Positions 43,478-50,681 of a stretch of 64,000 bases of DNA are shown in pieces. Location: NCBI GenBank assembly GCA_017405115.1, contig JAFRBA010000107.1, forward strand, positions 1 through 64,000, written 5' to 3'. How positions within the stretch are numbered: position 1 is the stretch's first letter; each line of letters opens with the position of its first letter. Position numbers and translations under genes: made by a program. The notes under the pieces are model-generated. The model did no database searches, was not told the origin of the DNA, and was given only the letters and a program-made list of their open reading frames with translations. The DNA is from Kiritimatiellia bacterium. GTDB taxonomy: Bacteria; Verrucomicrobiota; Kiritimatiellia; RFP12; UBA1067.

Positions 43478-44761
43478 ATGACAGAAAACTATAGAAAAAG
43501 AATCGCAGATAAGATCCTTGCAGATAGACTGGAAGGAGCGGGGGCTGTTCTTGTTGAAGGTGCAAAATGGTGTGGCAAGACGACCACCTGTGAGCAAGTC
43601 GCAAGAAGCATCCTTTACATGGGTGATCCCGATTCGAAGAAGAAGAACCTCCAATTGGCGGAAATTAACATAAAGCGACTGCTTGAAGGCGATTCTCCAA
43701 GGCTCATAGACGAATGGCAGGAATTCCCGCGCTTTTGGGATGCTGTTCGCTTTCAAGTGGACCATAGACCGGGTTTTGGTCATTTCATTCTCACGGGGTC
43801 TGCAGTGCCTCCAGATACGGAGGAGATATCCCACACCGGAACTGGACGCATCTCGCGAATGACAATGCGTCCCATGACATTGTGGGAGTCTGGTGATTCA
43901 TGCGGCGGCGTGTCGCTTTCGTCGCTTTTGCGCGGGGAGGAATTGCCAGAGGGGGAGTGCAGACCTCTTGAATTGGAGAGGGTGGCGTATCTTGTTTGCA
44001 GAGGAGGTTGGCCGCAGGCGACGGAGCAGCGCGAGGAGATAGCGCTTATGAGGGCGTATGACTATTACAACGACGTTGTAAACTTCGACATATCGCGCGT
44101 CGACAAGATCCCTCGCGATCCCAACCGCGTCATGCGTCTCATGCGTTCGTATTCACGGCTTCAATGCACACAGTCAAATCTTACGGCGATTCGGCTTGAC
44201 ATGAAGGAACACGACACGAGGGGGCTTGATGAGGATACCATCTACTCGTACTTAAACGCCCTTCGGAAGATATTTGTAGTGGAGGACATGCCTGCGTGGT
44301 GTCCGAATCTTACGTCCAAGGCGGTTGTGCGCACATCAGATACTCGCTATTTCACAGATCCGTCAATAGCGGCGGCGGCGTTGGGCGTTGGCCCTGGCGA
44401 CCTTATGAACGATCTGCGGTCGTTCGGGCGGCTTTTTGAAGTTATGGCCATACGCGATCTGCGTGTGTATGCCGAGGCGACCTTCGGTTCGGTAAGCCAT
44501 TATTTGGACAAGAACGGGCTGGAGTGCGATGCAGTTGTCCACTTGAGGAACGGGACGTACGGTCTTGTGGAGATTAAGCTTGGCGGCGAAAGCCTTGTAG
44601 AGGAGGGTGCGGCGACGCTTAACGGCCTTGCCAAGATCGTTGACACTTCAAAAATGAAGGCACCTGCATTCAAGATGGTGCTAACGGCTGTGGGGGAAGT
44701 CGTATACAGGCGAAAGGACGATGGCGTGATTGTCTGTCCGCTTGCTGCATTGAAACCGTGA
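43478..44761 (+). CDS. Second AAA ATPase with DUF4143 domain
   Basis: 427 residues: Walker A EGAKWCGKTTT (near 30), Walker B PRLIDEWQE (near 85), sensor LTGSAVPP, and a C-terminal DUF4143 domain ending with a nuclease-like core GLECDAVVHL...YGLVEIKL (D...E-x-K). It is only distantly related to the one at 28601. Lower GC than the flanking genes and AT-ending codons suggest acquisition. It is isolated, preceded by the 23-bp array and followed by the convergent two-component genes. Function unknown. Confidence 0.75.
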   Translation: MTENYRKRIADKILADRLEGAGAVLVEGAKWCGKTTTCEQVARSILYMGDPDSKKKNLQLAEINIKRLLEGDSPRLIDEWQEFPRFWDAVRFQVDHRPGFGHFILTGSAVPPDTEEISHTGTGRISRMTMRPMTLWESGDSCGGVSLSSLLRGEELPEGECRPLELERVAYLVCRGGWPQATEQREEIALMRAYDYYNDVVNFDISRVDKIPRDPNRVMRLMRSYSRLQCTQSNLTAIRLDMKEHDTRGLDEDTIYSYLNALRKIFVVEDMPAWCPNLTSKAVVRTSDTRYFTDPSIAAAALGVGPGDLMNDLRSFGRLFEVMAIRDLRVYAEATFGSVSHYLDKNGLECDAVVHLRNGTYGLVEIKLGGESLVEEGAATLNGLAKIVDTSKMKAPAFKMVLTAVGEVVYRRKDDGVIVCPLAALKP

Positions 44762-44845
44762 CATAATAATTTCGTGTTCTGAATCGTGTTGGCAAACTGC
44801 GCGTGTAAAACATAAAGCCCTTCTTCTTTTCCCTGGAATCATCCG

Positions 44846-45469
44846 CTAGATGGAAATGATGCCGAGGTTGACGGCCTGCGTCGCGGCCTCGGTGCGTGAC
44901 GAGACCTCAAGAATCGAGTAGATGTTCTTCAGGTGGTCCTTCACGCCGTTCACGCCAATGCCCACCAGGCGGGCAATGTCTTGATTCGAAAAACCCTTCG
45001 CGACAAGACCGAGTATCTCAAGTTGGCGTGTCGACAGGTTGGGGACGGGCTGTTCGGCCCTCATGTTGTTCTCAATCTCCTTGCTGACCACGCGCCCGCC
45101 TGCGGCCACCGTCCGTATCGCGTTGATTATCTCTTGCTGGCTGGACGTCTTGACCATCGCGCCCGCCGCGCCGGCGGCGAGAATCTTCTTGATGTCGCTG
45201 GAGGTTCCGAACGTTGTCAGCACAAGGATCTTCGCGTTCGGCGTCGCCTTCAATATCTCCACGGTCGCGTCGACGCCGCTCATCTTTGGCATCATGATGT
45301 CCATGAGGATTACGTCTGGCTTCAGTTCCAGCGCGAGCCGCACGGCGCCTTCGCCGTTGTCCGTCTCTCCGACGACGGTCATGTCAGTTTCGAACGATAT
45401 GATAGTCGCTATTCCCATGCGCACGACAAGATGGTCGTCGGCGAGAAGGATTCTGGTGGGCGGTTTCAT
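44846..45469 (-). CDS. NarL/LuxR-type response regulator
   Basis: 207 residues. Receiver domain with DD near 11, phospho-acceptor Asp in DVILMDIMMPK (near 56) and Lys in AMVKTSS; C-terminal LuxR helix-turn-helix (STRQLEILGLVAKGFSNQDIARLVGI...VKDHLKNIYSIL). The start overlaps the 3' end of the kinase gene by four bases, so the two form one operon. Likely targets are the two near-identical palindromes at 47672 and 48692. Confidence 0.9.
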   Translation of the reverse strand: MKPPTRILLADDHLVVRMGIATIISFETDMTVVGETDNGEGAVRLALELKPDVILMDIMMPKMSGVDATVEILKATPNAKILVLTTFGTSSDIKKILAAGAAGAMVKTSSQQEIINAIRTVAAGGRVVSKEIENNMRAEQPVPNLSTRQLEILGLVAKGFSNQDIARLVGIGVNGVKDHLKNIYSILEVSSRTEAATQAVNLGIISI

Positions 45470-47628
45470 AGGTTTTGGTGGGCTGTGGTTTTTAGACTTT
45501 GGATTCCAGACTCAAGACTTATTGATCCGGAGCCGGAAGCCTGAAGTCCGGACAGTTGCAATGTCACAGAGACTTTTGCGCCTTTTCCCGGCGAAGACTC
45601 GATTGTCATTTCTCCGTTGAACTGGTTTATGCGTTCGCGTATGCCCTGAAGTCCGAAGTGTCCCTGCGTGGGTCCACCAGCTGTGGCAGGGTCGAAGCCC
45701 GAACCGTTGTCCGACACTGAAAACCTCATCGTCCCGTCGCGGTATTCGCCGGCGATTCTGACGCTTGTCGCCGAGCCGTGATGGACTGCGTTGACGACAA
45801 GCTCGCGGACAATCCGCAGGACGGCGTGGGCGGTAGTCTCCGAGAGCGCCTCGCGCGGAACGCTGAACCTGCACGTCACCTTGGCGTCGCCGACGTTGGG
45901 GCAGATGGTGCGCATCACGGCCTCCGTCATGTCCTTTTCCTCGAATGTGCGGCTTCTGAGGTCCCAGAGGCATCCCTGCAGCTCGCGACGGCACGAGGCC
46001 AGCATCTGGCGCACAGTGGAGAGAAGCCGACCGACCATCTTGTTCTCACCGCTGCTGGCGTGCTCTGCGGAGTCCACGAGGAGCGCTATGCCGGTAAGCG
46101 TCTGCGAAAGGGCGTCGTGAAGTTCCACGGCCAGGCGTGTGCGCTCCTCGACCTTGAGTGTCGCCTTCAGCCGTTCCGCCTGTTCGAGGAAGAGCCTGCG
46201 ACCCCTGCGCTCGGCGATGACGCGTAGCGATTTGTTCCATGCGAGGATCACGGCCAGCAGGGCGAGCAACGCGACGATTACGCAAAAAAGTCGCCACGGC
46301 GTCCACCACGGCGGATTGCTGATGGTCTGGATGTCGTCTGGGATTCTCGTTATTACTGAAAAACCGCCGAGCCGGATGAGCTCCCCTCCGTCGCTTTCTG
46401 CCGCGATGTGGCACGCTCCCGAAACTGACACCTCGCTGCCGATTTCGGGAGGTTCCATTTCGCGGGCCAGTATCACCGGCACTGTGATGCCGTCGCAGTT
46501 CAGTATGATGCGGCGTTCGTCCTTCCATGAAACGAGGATGTCGCGGACGCTTCCGGCTATGCGTACTAGCTGTCCGTTTAACTGCGAAATCACCTTTCGT
46601 TCGCCGTGCTCGTCGAAAAGTATGCTTCTTGCGGACGTTGATATGGGCTGCCCTGCGTTGCCGCCGTCGCCGCTGTCAACGCGTAGGAGCGCGTTGCATA
46701 GGCGGAGGTAGAACGTATTGCGGCGCACGAATCCTGAAACAGTGACGAGGGATCCTGCAGGCGGCGTCGGGGAGCCTCGTTCTAGTTGCACCTCCATGCT
46801 GTTGGTGTCTGACATGCGCAGGAAGAGGGATCGTTCCCCCCATGTCGCCACGACCGTCCCTGACACCTTTCTGCGATGGGGATTCCTGGTGCCAGAGAGG
46901 ATCCGGTCGTCGCGCATTTCCTCGACCGCAAACGGGTCGGCGACCGGCGGCTCGACGATGTGGACGGAATCTTTCGAGAATGCCTGAATCCATGCGCCGA
47001 GGTATCTTCGCGAGCCGCTTGCCGCAGGGAAGAACACCCCTTCGACGGACACGACGGCGTCAATCATCATGTTCAGTCCGCCTTGAGTCGCTTGCCGGTC
47101 CATGAAGTATGCGGCGGCGGAGGCGCCGTCAGACTCGATGATGAGGATGTTCCATTCAGGAGACACCTCGTCGCGGAATGCGTCCGTCACGATGCCGGCG
47201 ACTCTGACGGGCCTGAAGTCGCAGTCGTCGTCGGATAGCCTTGTGGGCGAGATGGGGCGGATTGCGTCCGGGGTTCCATGCGCAAGGACCTCGATGTTCA
47301 GGGCTTCTACGACGAACAACGGGTCGAAGGGCGCTTTCCTGAGGTGGGTCGCGACGATGCGCACCATGTCGCCTGGCGTCCATTTCTCGTAACACGACAC
47401 CATCACACAGACGGCTCCCGAATTGTCGCGCAGGACGAACGTCTGGGCAAGCGCAGCGGAGATTCGTCCTTCGAGCCGGAAGAACAGCCTCTGCTCCACG
47501 CTCCTTAGCCGCATCTTGGACGCCTCGGAAACCGACACGACGTCGTTCGTCAGTACATGGGGAGGAATCTCCTGCACGTCGGACGACGGGAGTATCGCGG
47601 CCAGGACTATTTGCGACAGAAAGCGCAT
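45466..47628 (-). CDS. Sensor histidine kinase (HisKA_3/NarX-like)
   Basis: 720 residues from the ATG at 47628, chosen because a -10-like GACAAT lies 7 bases upstream; a start 12 codons earlier is possible but would overlap that element. A hydrophobic start (MRFLSQIVLAAIL) is followed by ~400 residues of beta-rich extracytoplasmic sensor that look like three or four consecutive OB-like units. Next come a membrane helix (FCVIVALLALLAVILAW, near 450), the phospho-acceptor box ELHDALSQTLTGIALL, and an ATPase domain with DNGSGFDP and HFGLQGIRERI. The ligand is unknown. Its neighbours suggest control of the toxin-like cassette and of a secreted protein. Confidence 0.85.
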   Translation of the reverse strand: MRFLSQIVLAAILPSSDVQEIPPHVLTNDVVSVSEASKMRLRSVEQRLFFRLEGRISAALAQTFVLRDNSGAVCVMVSCYEKWTPGDMVRIVATHLRKAPFDPLFVVEALNIEVLAHGTPDAIRPISPTRLSDDDCDFRPVRVAGIVTDAFRDEVSPEWNILIIESDGASAAAYFMDRQATQGGLNMMIDAVVSVEGVFFPAASGSRRYLGAWIQAFSKDSVHIVEPPVADPFAVEEMRDDRILSGTRNPHRRKVSGTVVATWGERSLFLRMSDTNSMEVQLERGSPTPPAGSLVTVSGFVRRNTFYLRLCNALLRVDSGDGGNAGQPISTSARSILFDEHGERKVISQLNGQLVRIAGSVRDILVSWKDERRIILNCDGITVPVILAREMEPPEIGSEVSVSGACHIAAESDGGELIRLGGFSVITRIPDDIQTISNPPWWTPWRLFCVIVALLALLAVILAWNKSLRVIAERRGRRLFLEQAERLKATLKVEERTRLAVELHDALSQTLTGIALLVDSAEHASSGENKMVGRLLSTVRQMLASCRRELQGCLWDLRSRTFEEKDMTEAVMRTICPNVGDAKVTCRFSVPREALSETTAHAVLRIVRELVVNAVHHGSATSVRIAGEYRDGTMRFSVSDNGSGFDPATAGGPTQGHFGLQGIRERINQFNGEMTIESSPGKGAKVSVTLQLSGLQASGSGSISLESGIQSLKTTAHQNL

Positions 47629-47635
47629 TTGCTGT

Positions 47636-47641
47636 ATTGTC
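47636..47641 (-). promoter_or_regulatory. -10 of the histidine kinase operon
   Basis: On the minus strand TGA-GACAAT ends 7 bases before the ATG at 47628, giving the leaderless layout. The palindrome at 47672-47693 would be centred near -55. Confidence 0.4.
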
Positions 47642-47671
47642 TCATATTCCGCCGCCTTGAGCAATACTCAT

Positions 47672-47693
47672 CCGACCACCCATTTGGGTAGTT
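47672..47693. promoter_or_regulatory. Palindromic site 1, probable NarL-type regulator box
   Basis: Core ACCACCC-ATTT-GGGTAGT, a near-perfect inverted repeat lying between the divergent kinase and DUF3791 genes. The same 22-bp sequence with one change recurs at 48692-48713. Confidence 0.7.
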
Positions 47694-47733
47694 CAAGCAC
47701 GTCGTTGCTTCCCGCCGTGCCTGTGATTTTGGT

Positions 47734-47739
47734 ATAATA
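47734..47739 (+). promoter_or_regulatory. Extended -10 promoter of the DUF3791/DUF3990 cassette
   Basis: TGG-TATAAT at about 47734-47739, with the ATG at 47759 preceded by GAGGA: a short leader with a ribosome site. Confidence 0.6.
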
Positions 47740-47758
47740 TGCGCGTTGAGGAAACATC

Positions 47759-47959
47759 ATGAGTCGCCTTTCGTTCAAGTCATTTTGCATAGAGTTCTAT
47801 GCGCGGCACATCGGCTCCACCGGAGCAGACGTATACAGGATGTTTTCGGAACGAGGGCTTCTCAAGACTCTTGACGACGACTATGAAGACCTTCATGGGC
47901 TCGGCTGGGAGGCGTTGATGCCGATGTTCGACGAATACCTTGGGAGGTCTGCAAGATGA
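47759..47959 (+). CDS. DUF3791 small protein, first of the cassette
   Basis: 66 residues. The pattern SFCIEFYARH...VYRMFSERGL...DDDYEDLHGLG matches the DUF3791 family, small helical proteins usually encoded beside a DUF3990 protein and suspected antitoxin-like partners. It overlaps the DUF3990 gene by four bases (ATGA). It may bind or neutralise that protein; this is inferred from gene order. Confidence 0.65.
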   Translation: MSRLSFKSFCIEFYARHIGSTGADVYRMFSERGLLKTLDDDYEDLHGLGWEALMPMFDEYLGRSAR

Positions 47960-48462
47960 TCTTGTATCACGGAAGCACTATTGAAGTCGTGAATCCGCAG
48001 GTCATCGTTTCCGACCTTGGACAAGACTTTGGCCCGGCGTTCTACACGACCGGCATAAAGGAGCAGGCAGAGCGCTGGGCGGTGCGACGTGCCAAGTTTG
48101 CAAGGAAGGGTGGCAAGGCTGGGGCGTCGGCAATAGTGTCCATTTACGAGTTTGACGAAGCTTCGGCACGTTCCGCTTTGAAGTGGAAGAACTATTGTGG
48201 AGTATCCATGGAGTGGCTGGATATGGTTGTTGCCTGCCGCATCAGGCCGTCGTATCGGCATGGATACGACTTGATGTCGGGAAAGGTTGCGAACGACAAT
48301 GTCGGCGAAACGGTTTCGTATGTGGTCGCGGGGGTAATGCCGAGAGAAATGGCCGTTGAACAACTAAAGTTCCAGCCGATAAACGACCAGGTCGCGTTTT
48401 GTTCGCCAAAGTCCCTGCGGTTCCCTAAGTTTGTCAAATCGTATGAGTTGGAGGCGTGGTGA
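47956..48462 (+). CDS. DUF3990 protein, probable ADP-ribosyltransferase-like toxin
   Basis: 168 residues. It begins MILYHGSTIEV; the YHGS motif followed by FGPAFYTTGIKEQAERWA and a later acidic region resembles the ADP-ribosyltransferase fold (His-x-x, then an F-Y-T-T helix start). DUF3990 proteins are often found with DUF3791 partners, as here on both sides. It may modify a cellular target when unopposed. No secretion signal. Confidence 0.65.
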   Translation: MILYHGSTIEVVNPQVIVSDLGQDFGPAFYTTGIKEQAERWAVRRAKFARKGGKAGASAIVSIYEFDEASARSALKWKNYCGVSMEWLDMVVACRIRPSYRHGYDLMSGKVANDNVGETVSYVVAGVMPREMAVEQLKFQPINDQVAFCSPKSLRFPKFVKSYELEAW

Positions 48463-48677
48463 CGAACGAAGACCATACGCTGATTCGTGCGACGCTGGTT
48501 CCTTCGGTAGTCGCGTTTCTTGCCGCGCATTACAATATGGCAGAGGGCGATGCCTTGGACATGTTTTATCGCTCTAAAACAGCAGAGGCATTTGCCGATG
48601 ACGATCTTGGTCTTTATGGCCAAAGCGCGCTAAACCTTGCGGGTAACGTGATTCAGGAGCGCATGGCCGCGTCATAA
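48456..48677 (+). CDS. Second DUF3791 small protein
   Basis: 73 residues from GTG 48456 (GTG 48459 is possible). LDMFYRSKTAEAFADDDLGLYGQS is the typical DUF3791 ending. It overlaps the DUF3990 gene by 7 bases. The cassette thus has two DUF3791 proteins around one DUF3990 protein. Confidence 0.65.
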   Translation: MVTNEDHTLIRATLVPSVVAFLAAHYNMAEGDALDMFYRSKTAEAFADDDLGLYGQSALNLAGNVIQERMAAS

Positions 48678-48691
48678 AATAGCCGCACTCC

Positions 48692-48713
48692 CCGACCACC
48701 CGTTTGGGTAGTT
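48692..48713. promoter_or_regulatory. Palindromic site 2, probable NarL-type regulator box
   Basis: Core ACCACCC-GTTT-GGGTAGT; 21 of 22 bases match site 1. Its centre is about 31 bp before the -10 at 48735, next to the -35 region, which is an activator position. Confidence 0.7.
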
Positions 48714-48734
48714 TATCTTTCCGCCGCCATTTGG

Positions 48735-48740
48735 TACAAT
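48735..48740 (+). promoter_or_regulatory. Extended -10 promoter of the secreted beta-rich protein
   Basis: TGG-TACAAT at 48735-48740. Between it and the ATG at 48779 are short frames ending in TGATG and ATGA overlaps (MCE* at 48771), a weaker example of the micro-ORF layout. Confidence 0.5.
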
Positions 48741-48778
48741 TCCGCTCGGTTTGCATCGGGTGAGTTCCTGATGTGTGA

Positions 48779-50629
48779 ATGAAACCGAACCATAAGGAAG
48801 AAATTAAGATGAAAAGACAGGAAATAGCGGCGTGTTTTATGGCAATCGGGTTGTCCGGCTCTTTGCTGGCTGCAAATCGTCTGTTCCCGTCTGGAGACGG
48901 CGATCTCGCCGATCTTTCGAGATGGCAGGCGAGCTATTCTTCGCTGACGGAGTTGCCGGGAACGGCTGATACCGTGCAGCTCGGCAGTTCGTCGACTTTT
49001 ACGATGTCGTCGGACATGGATGTCGGTGGCTTTACCTTCAACGGCAAGAACGCGACTTTGGACTTTGCCTCCAGCGGCAATCACACGCTCAAGGTGCGGA
49101 ACGCCCAGCATGCGTTCTGTGCGTTCAACGGTACGATCAAAGGCGGCACGATAGACCGCAATGGACAGGATTTCTACTGGTTTCAGACTTCTGACAAAGA
49201 AACGACCGTGACCGACAGCTGTATCATAACAAATGCGGGTACGTTCCATGTCAATGTGTGGGGAAACTCCGGCGGCAAGATTCATCTGACCGGTGCGTCT
49301 CGAATCTACGCCAATGCCCTCGTGCTCAACAAGGGAATTTCTGGTAGTACGAGCGGCCGCTCGCTTTTGGAGGTGACGGGCGGGGCCAAGGTTTTCACCA
49401 CTGCCGATTGGAACAATTCGGAAAACACCGCCAAGGACATTGCCTCGGGCGGTAATGTTTTGTCTGTGAGCGGCTCAGGTTCGTCGGTGACGATGGCCGG
49501 CAATTACGGAAATGGGTATGACTGTAACGGAAACTCCCTTTATATTCTGGACGAAGCAGATTTTTCGTCAAAGACGCTCTACGTTGGGCGTTCAGCTTCG
49601 TCTGGCTCCCATTATTCCAACAGCAACAGGCTTGTCGTTGTCGGTGGAACGCTTAGCATGACAGGAGGCTCCCTCTACTGCTATGGCGACGGCAATGTCA
49701 TTGCCGTCACGAACGGTACCGTCAATTTCAAGGACAAGACCTACAGCTATGATGGCGGCAGTTCCTCGAATACGAAGATCGACATTGTCAATTCCACGTG
49801 GAAGTGTGCCAGTTTCAACGTGGGCAAAAATGTCGATATGCATATTTCCGGGTCTTCGACCGTCCTTGAGACGACATATGCGACGCAATTCGGCTTTGGC
49901 GCCTCCGCTGCGGTGGGTGCGAAACTTTGCCTTGACGATGGATTCACCTGGAAGCCGAATATCGGCTATGGCTATTACTTAATGCAGAATCTGACGAATT
50001 GCGCGTTGACCGTCCAGAACAATGCGACGCTCTCAGCATGGGATCCTGCGAACGACATATATGACCGCATTGTATTCTGCGGCTATTCCGGTGCGAACAA
50101 CGGCGTCAGCAATGTCATTTGCGTGCTCTCAGGTGGAACGATTCAGGGTAGGACCATAGAGTTGAACGGTCTTGACAATCTTGTCGTCGTTTCAAATGGT
50201 GTCATCAGCGCATCAGATTCCATCCAGTTCGGCGGCGGTGTTGCAGGAGCCTCGAACAATACGGTTGTCGTGCAGGGGCGTACTTCGCGGCTTTCTGCGG
50301 TTGGATTGTTCTATCTTAGGAACAATACAACGCTACGAGTTGAAGTTCCCGAAGTGGGATATGCGCCAGGTCATGTGCCGATTACGGCGAGAGAGCTTTC
50401 CCTGGCCGCGAGTGGATGCAAGTTTGAAATCGACGTCAGCCAGTTCCAGCCGCAGGAAAAAGCGGAGTTGACGTTGGTGTCGTTCGACACCGACCTCACG
50501 ACTGACCAGAAGAATTTCCTCATGTCGGCGGAGCTGCCGCCTCGCTACAGTCTCGATGTCGTCGGGAATCGCAACCTCGTGCTGAAGGCAAAGGGCGAAA
50601 TCAAGGGGTTCCGGCTGATATTTCGCTGA
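48779..50629 (+). CDS. Secreted beta-helix-like protein with C-terminal R-tail
   Basis: 616 residues from 48779, or 606 from the ATG at 48809. The latter follows AAGGAAG and gives a clean signal peptide (MKRQEIAACFMAIGLSGSLLA). The rest is low-complexity beta repeat rich in Gly, Ser, Asn and Thr, with repeated short 'NxLVVVGGT', 'GNVIAVTNGTV' and 'NTVVVQGRTS' type strands, as in autotransporter-associated repeats. It ends KGFRLIFR, similar to GMSIIIR at the end of the protein at 15139. AT content is higher than in neighbouring housekeeping genes. Probably surface-exposed; its promoter carries the NarL-type palindrome. Confidence 0.65.
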   Translation: MKPNHKEEIKMKRQEIAACFMAIGLSGSLLAANRLFPSGDGDLADLSRWQASYSSLTELPGTADTVQLGSSSTFTMSSDMDVGGFTFNGKNATLDFASSGNHTLKVRNAQHAFCAFNGTIKGGTIDRNGQDFYWFQTSDKETTVTDSCIITNAGTFHVNVWGNSGGKIHLTGASRIYANALVLNKGISGSTSGRSLLEVTGGAKVFTTADWNNSENTAKDIASGGNVLSVSGSGSSVTMAGNYGNGYDCNGNSLYILDEADFSSKTLYVGRSASSGSHYSNSNRLVVVGGTLSMTGGSLYCYGDGNVIAVTNGTVNFKDKTYSYDGGSSSNTKIDIVNSTWKCASFNVGKNVDMHISGSSTVLETTYATQFGFGASAAVGAKLCLDDGFTWKPNIGYGYYLMQNLTNCALTVQNNATLSAWDPANDIYDRIVFCGYSGANNGVSNVICVLSGGTIQGRTIELNGLDNLVVVSNGVISASDSIQFGGGVAGASNNTVVVQGRTSRLSAVGLFYLRNNTTLRVEVPEVGYAPGHVPITARELSLAASGCKFEIDVSQFQPQEKAELTLVSFDTDLTTDQKNFLMSAELPPRYSLDVVGNRNLVLKAKGEIKGFRLIFR

Positions 50630-50681
50630 ACGAATGGAACGCTAGTTTGCAGGCCGACGCACATTTTTGACGGAAATCGAA

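Noticed and set aside
48779..48808. Firm choice of 48779 as the start of the secreted beta-rich protein
   Set aside because: 48809 has a better ribosome site and signal peptide, but both are in frame, so I list the longer version and note the alternative.
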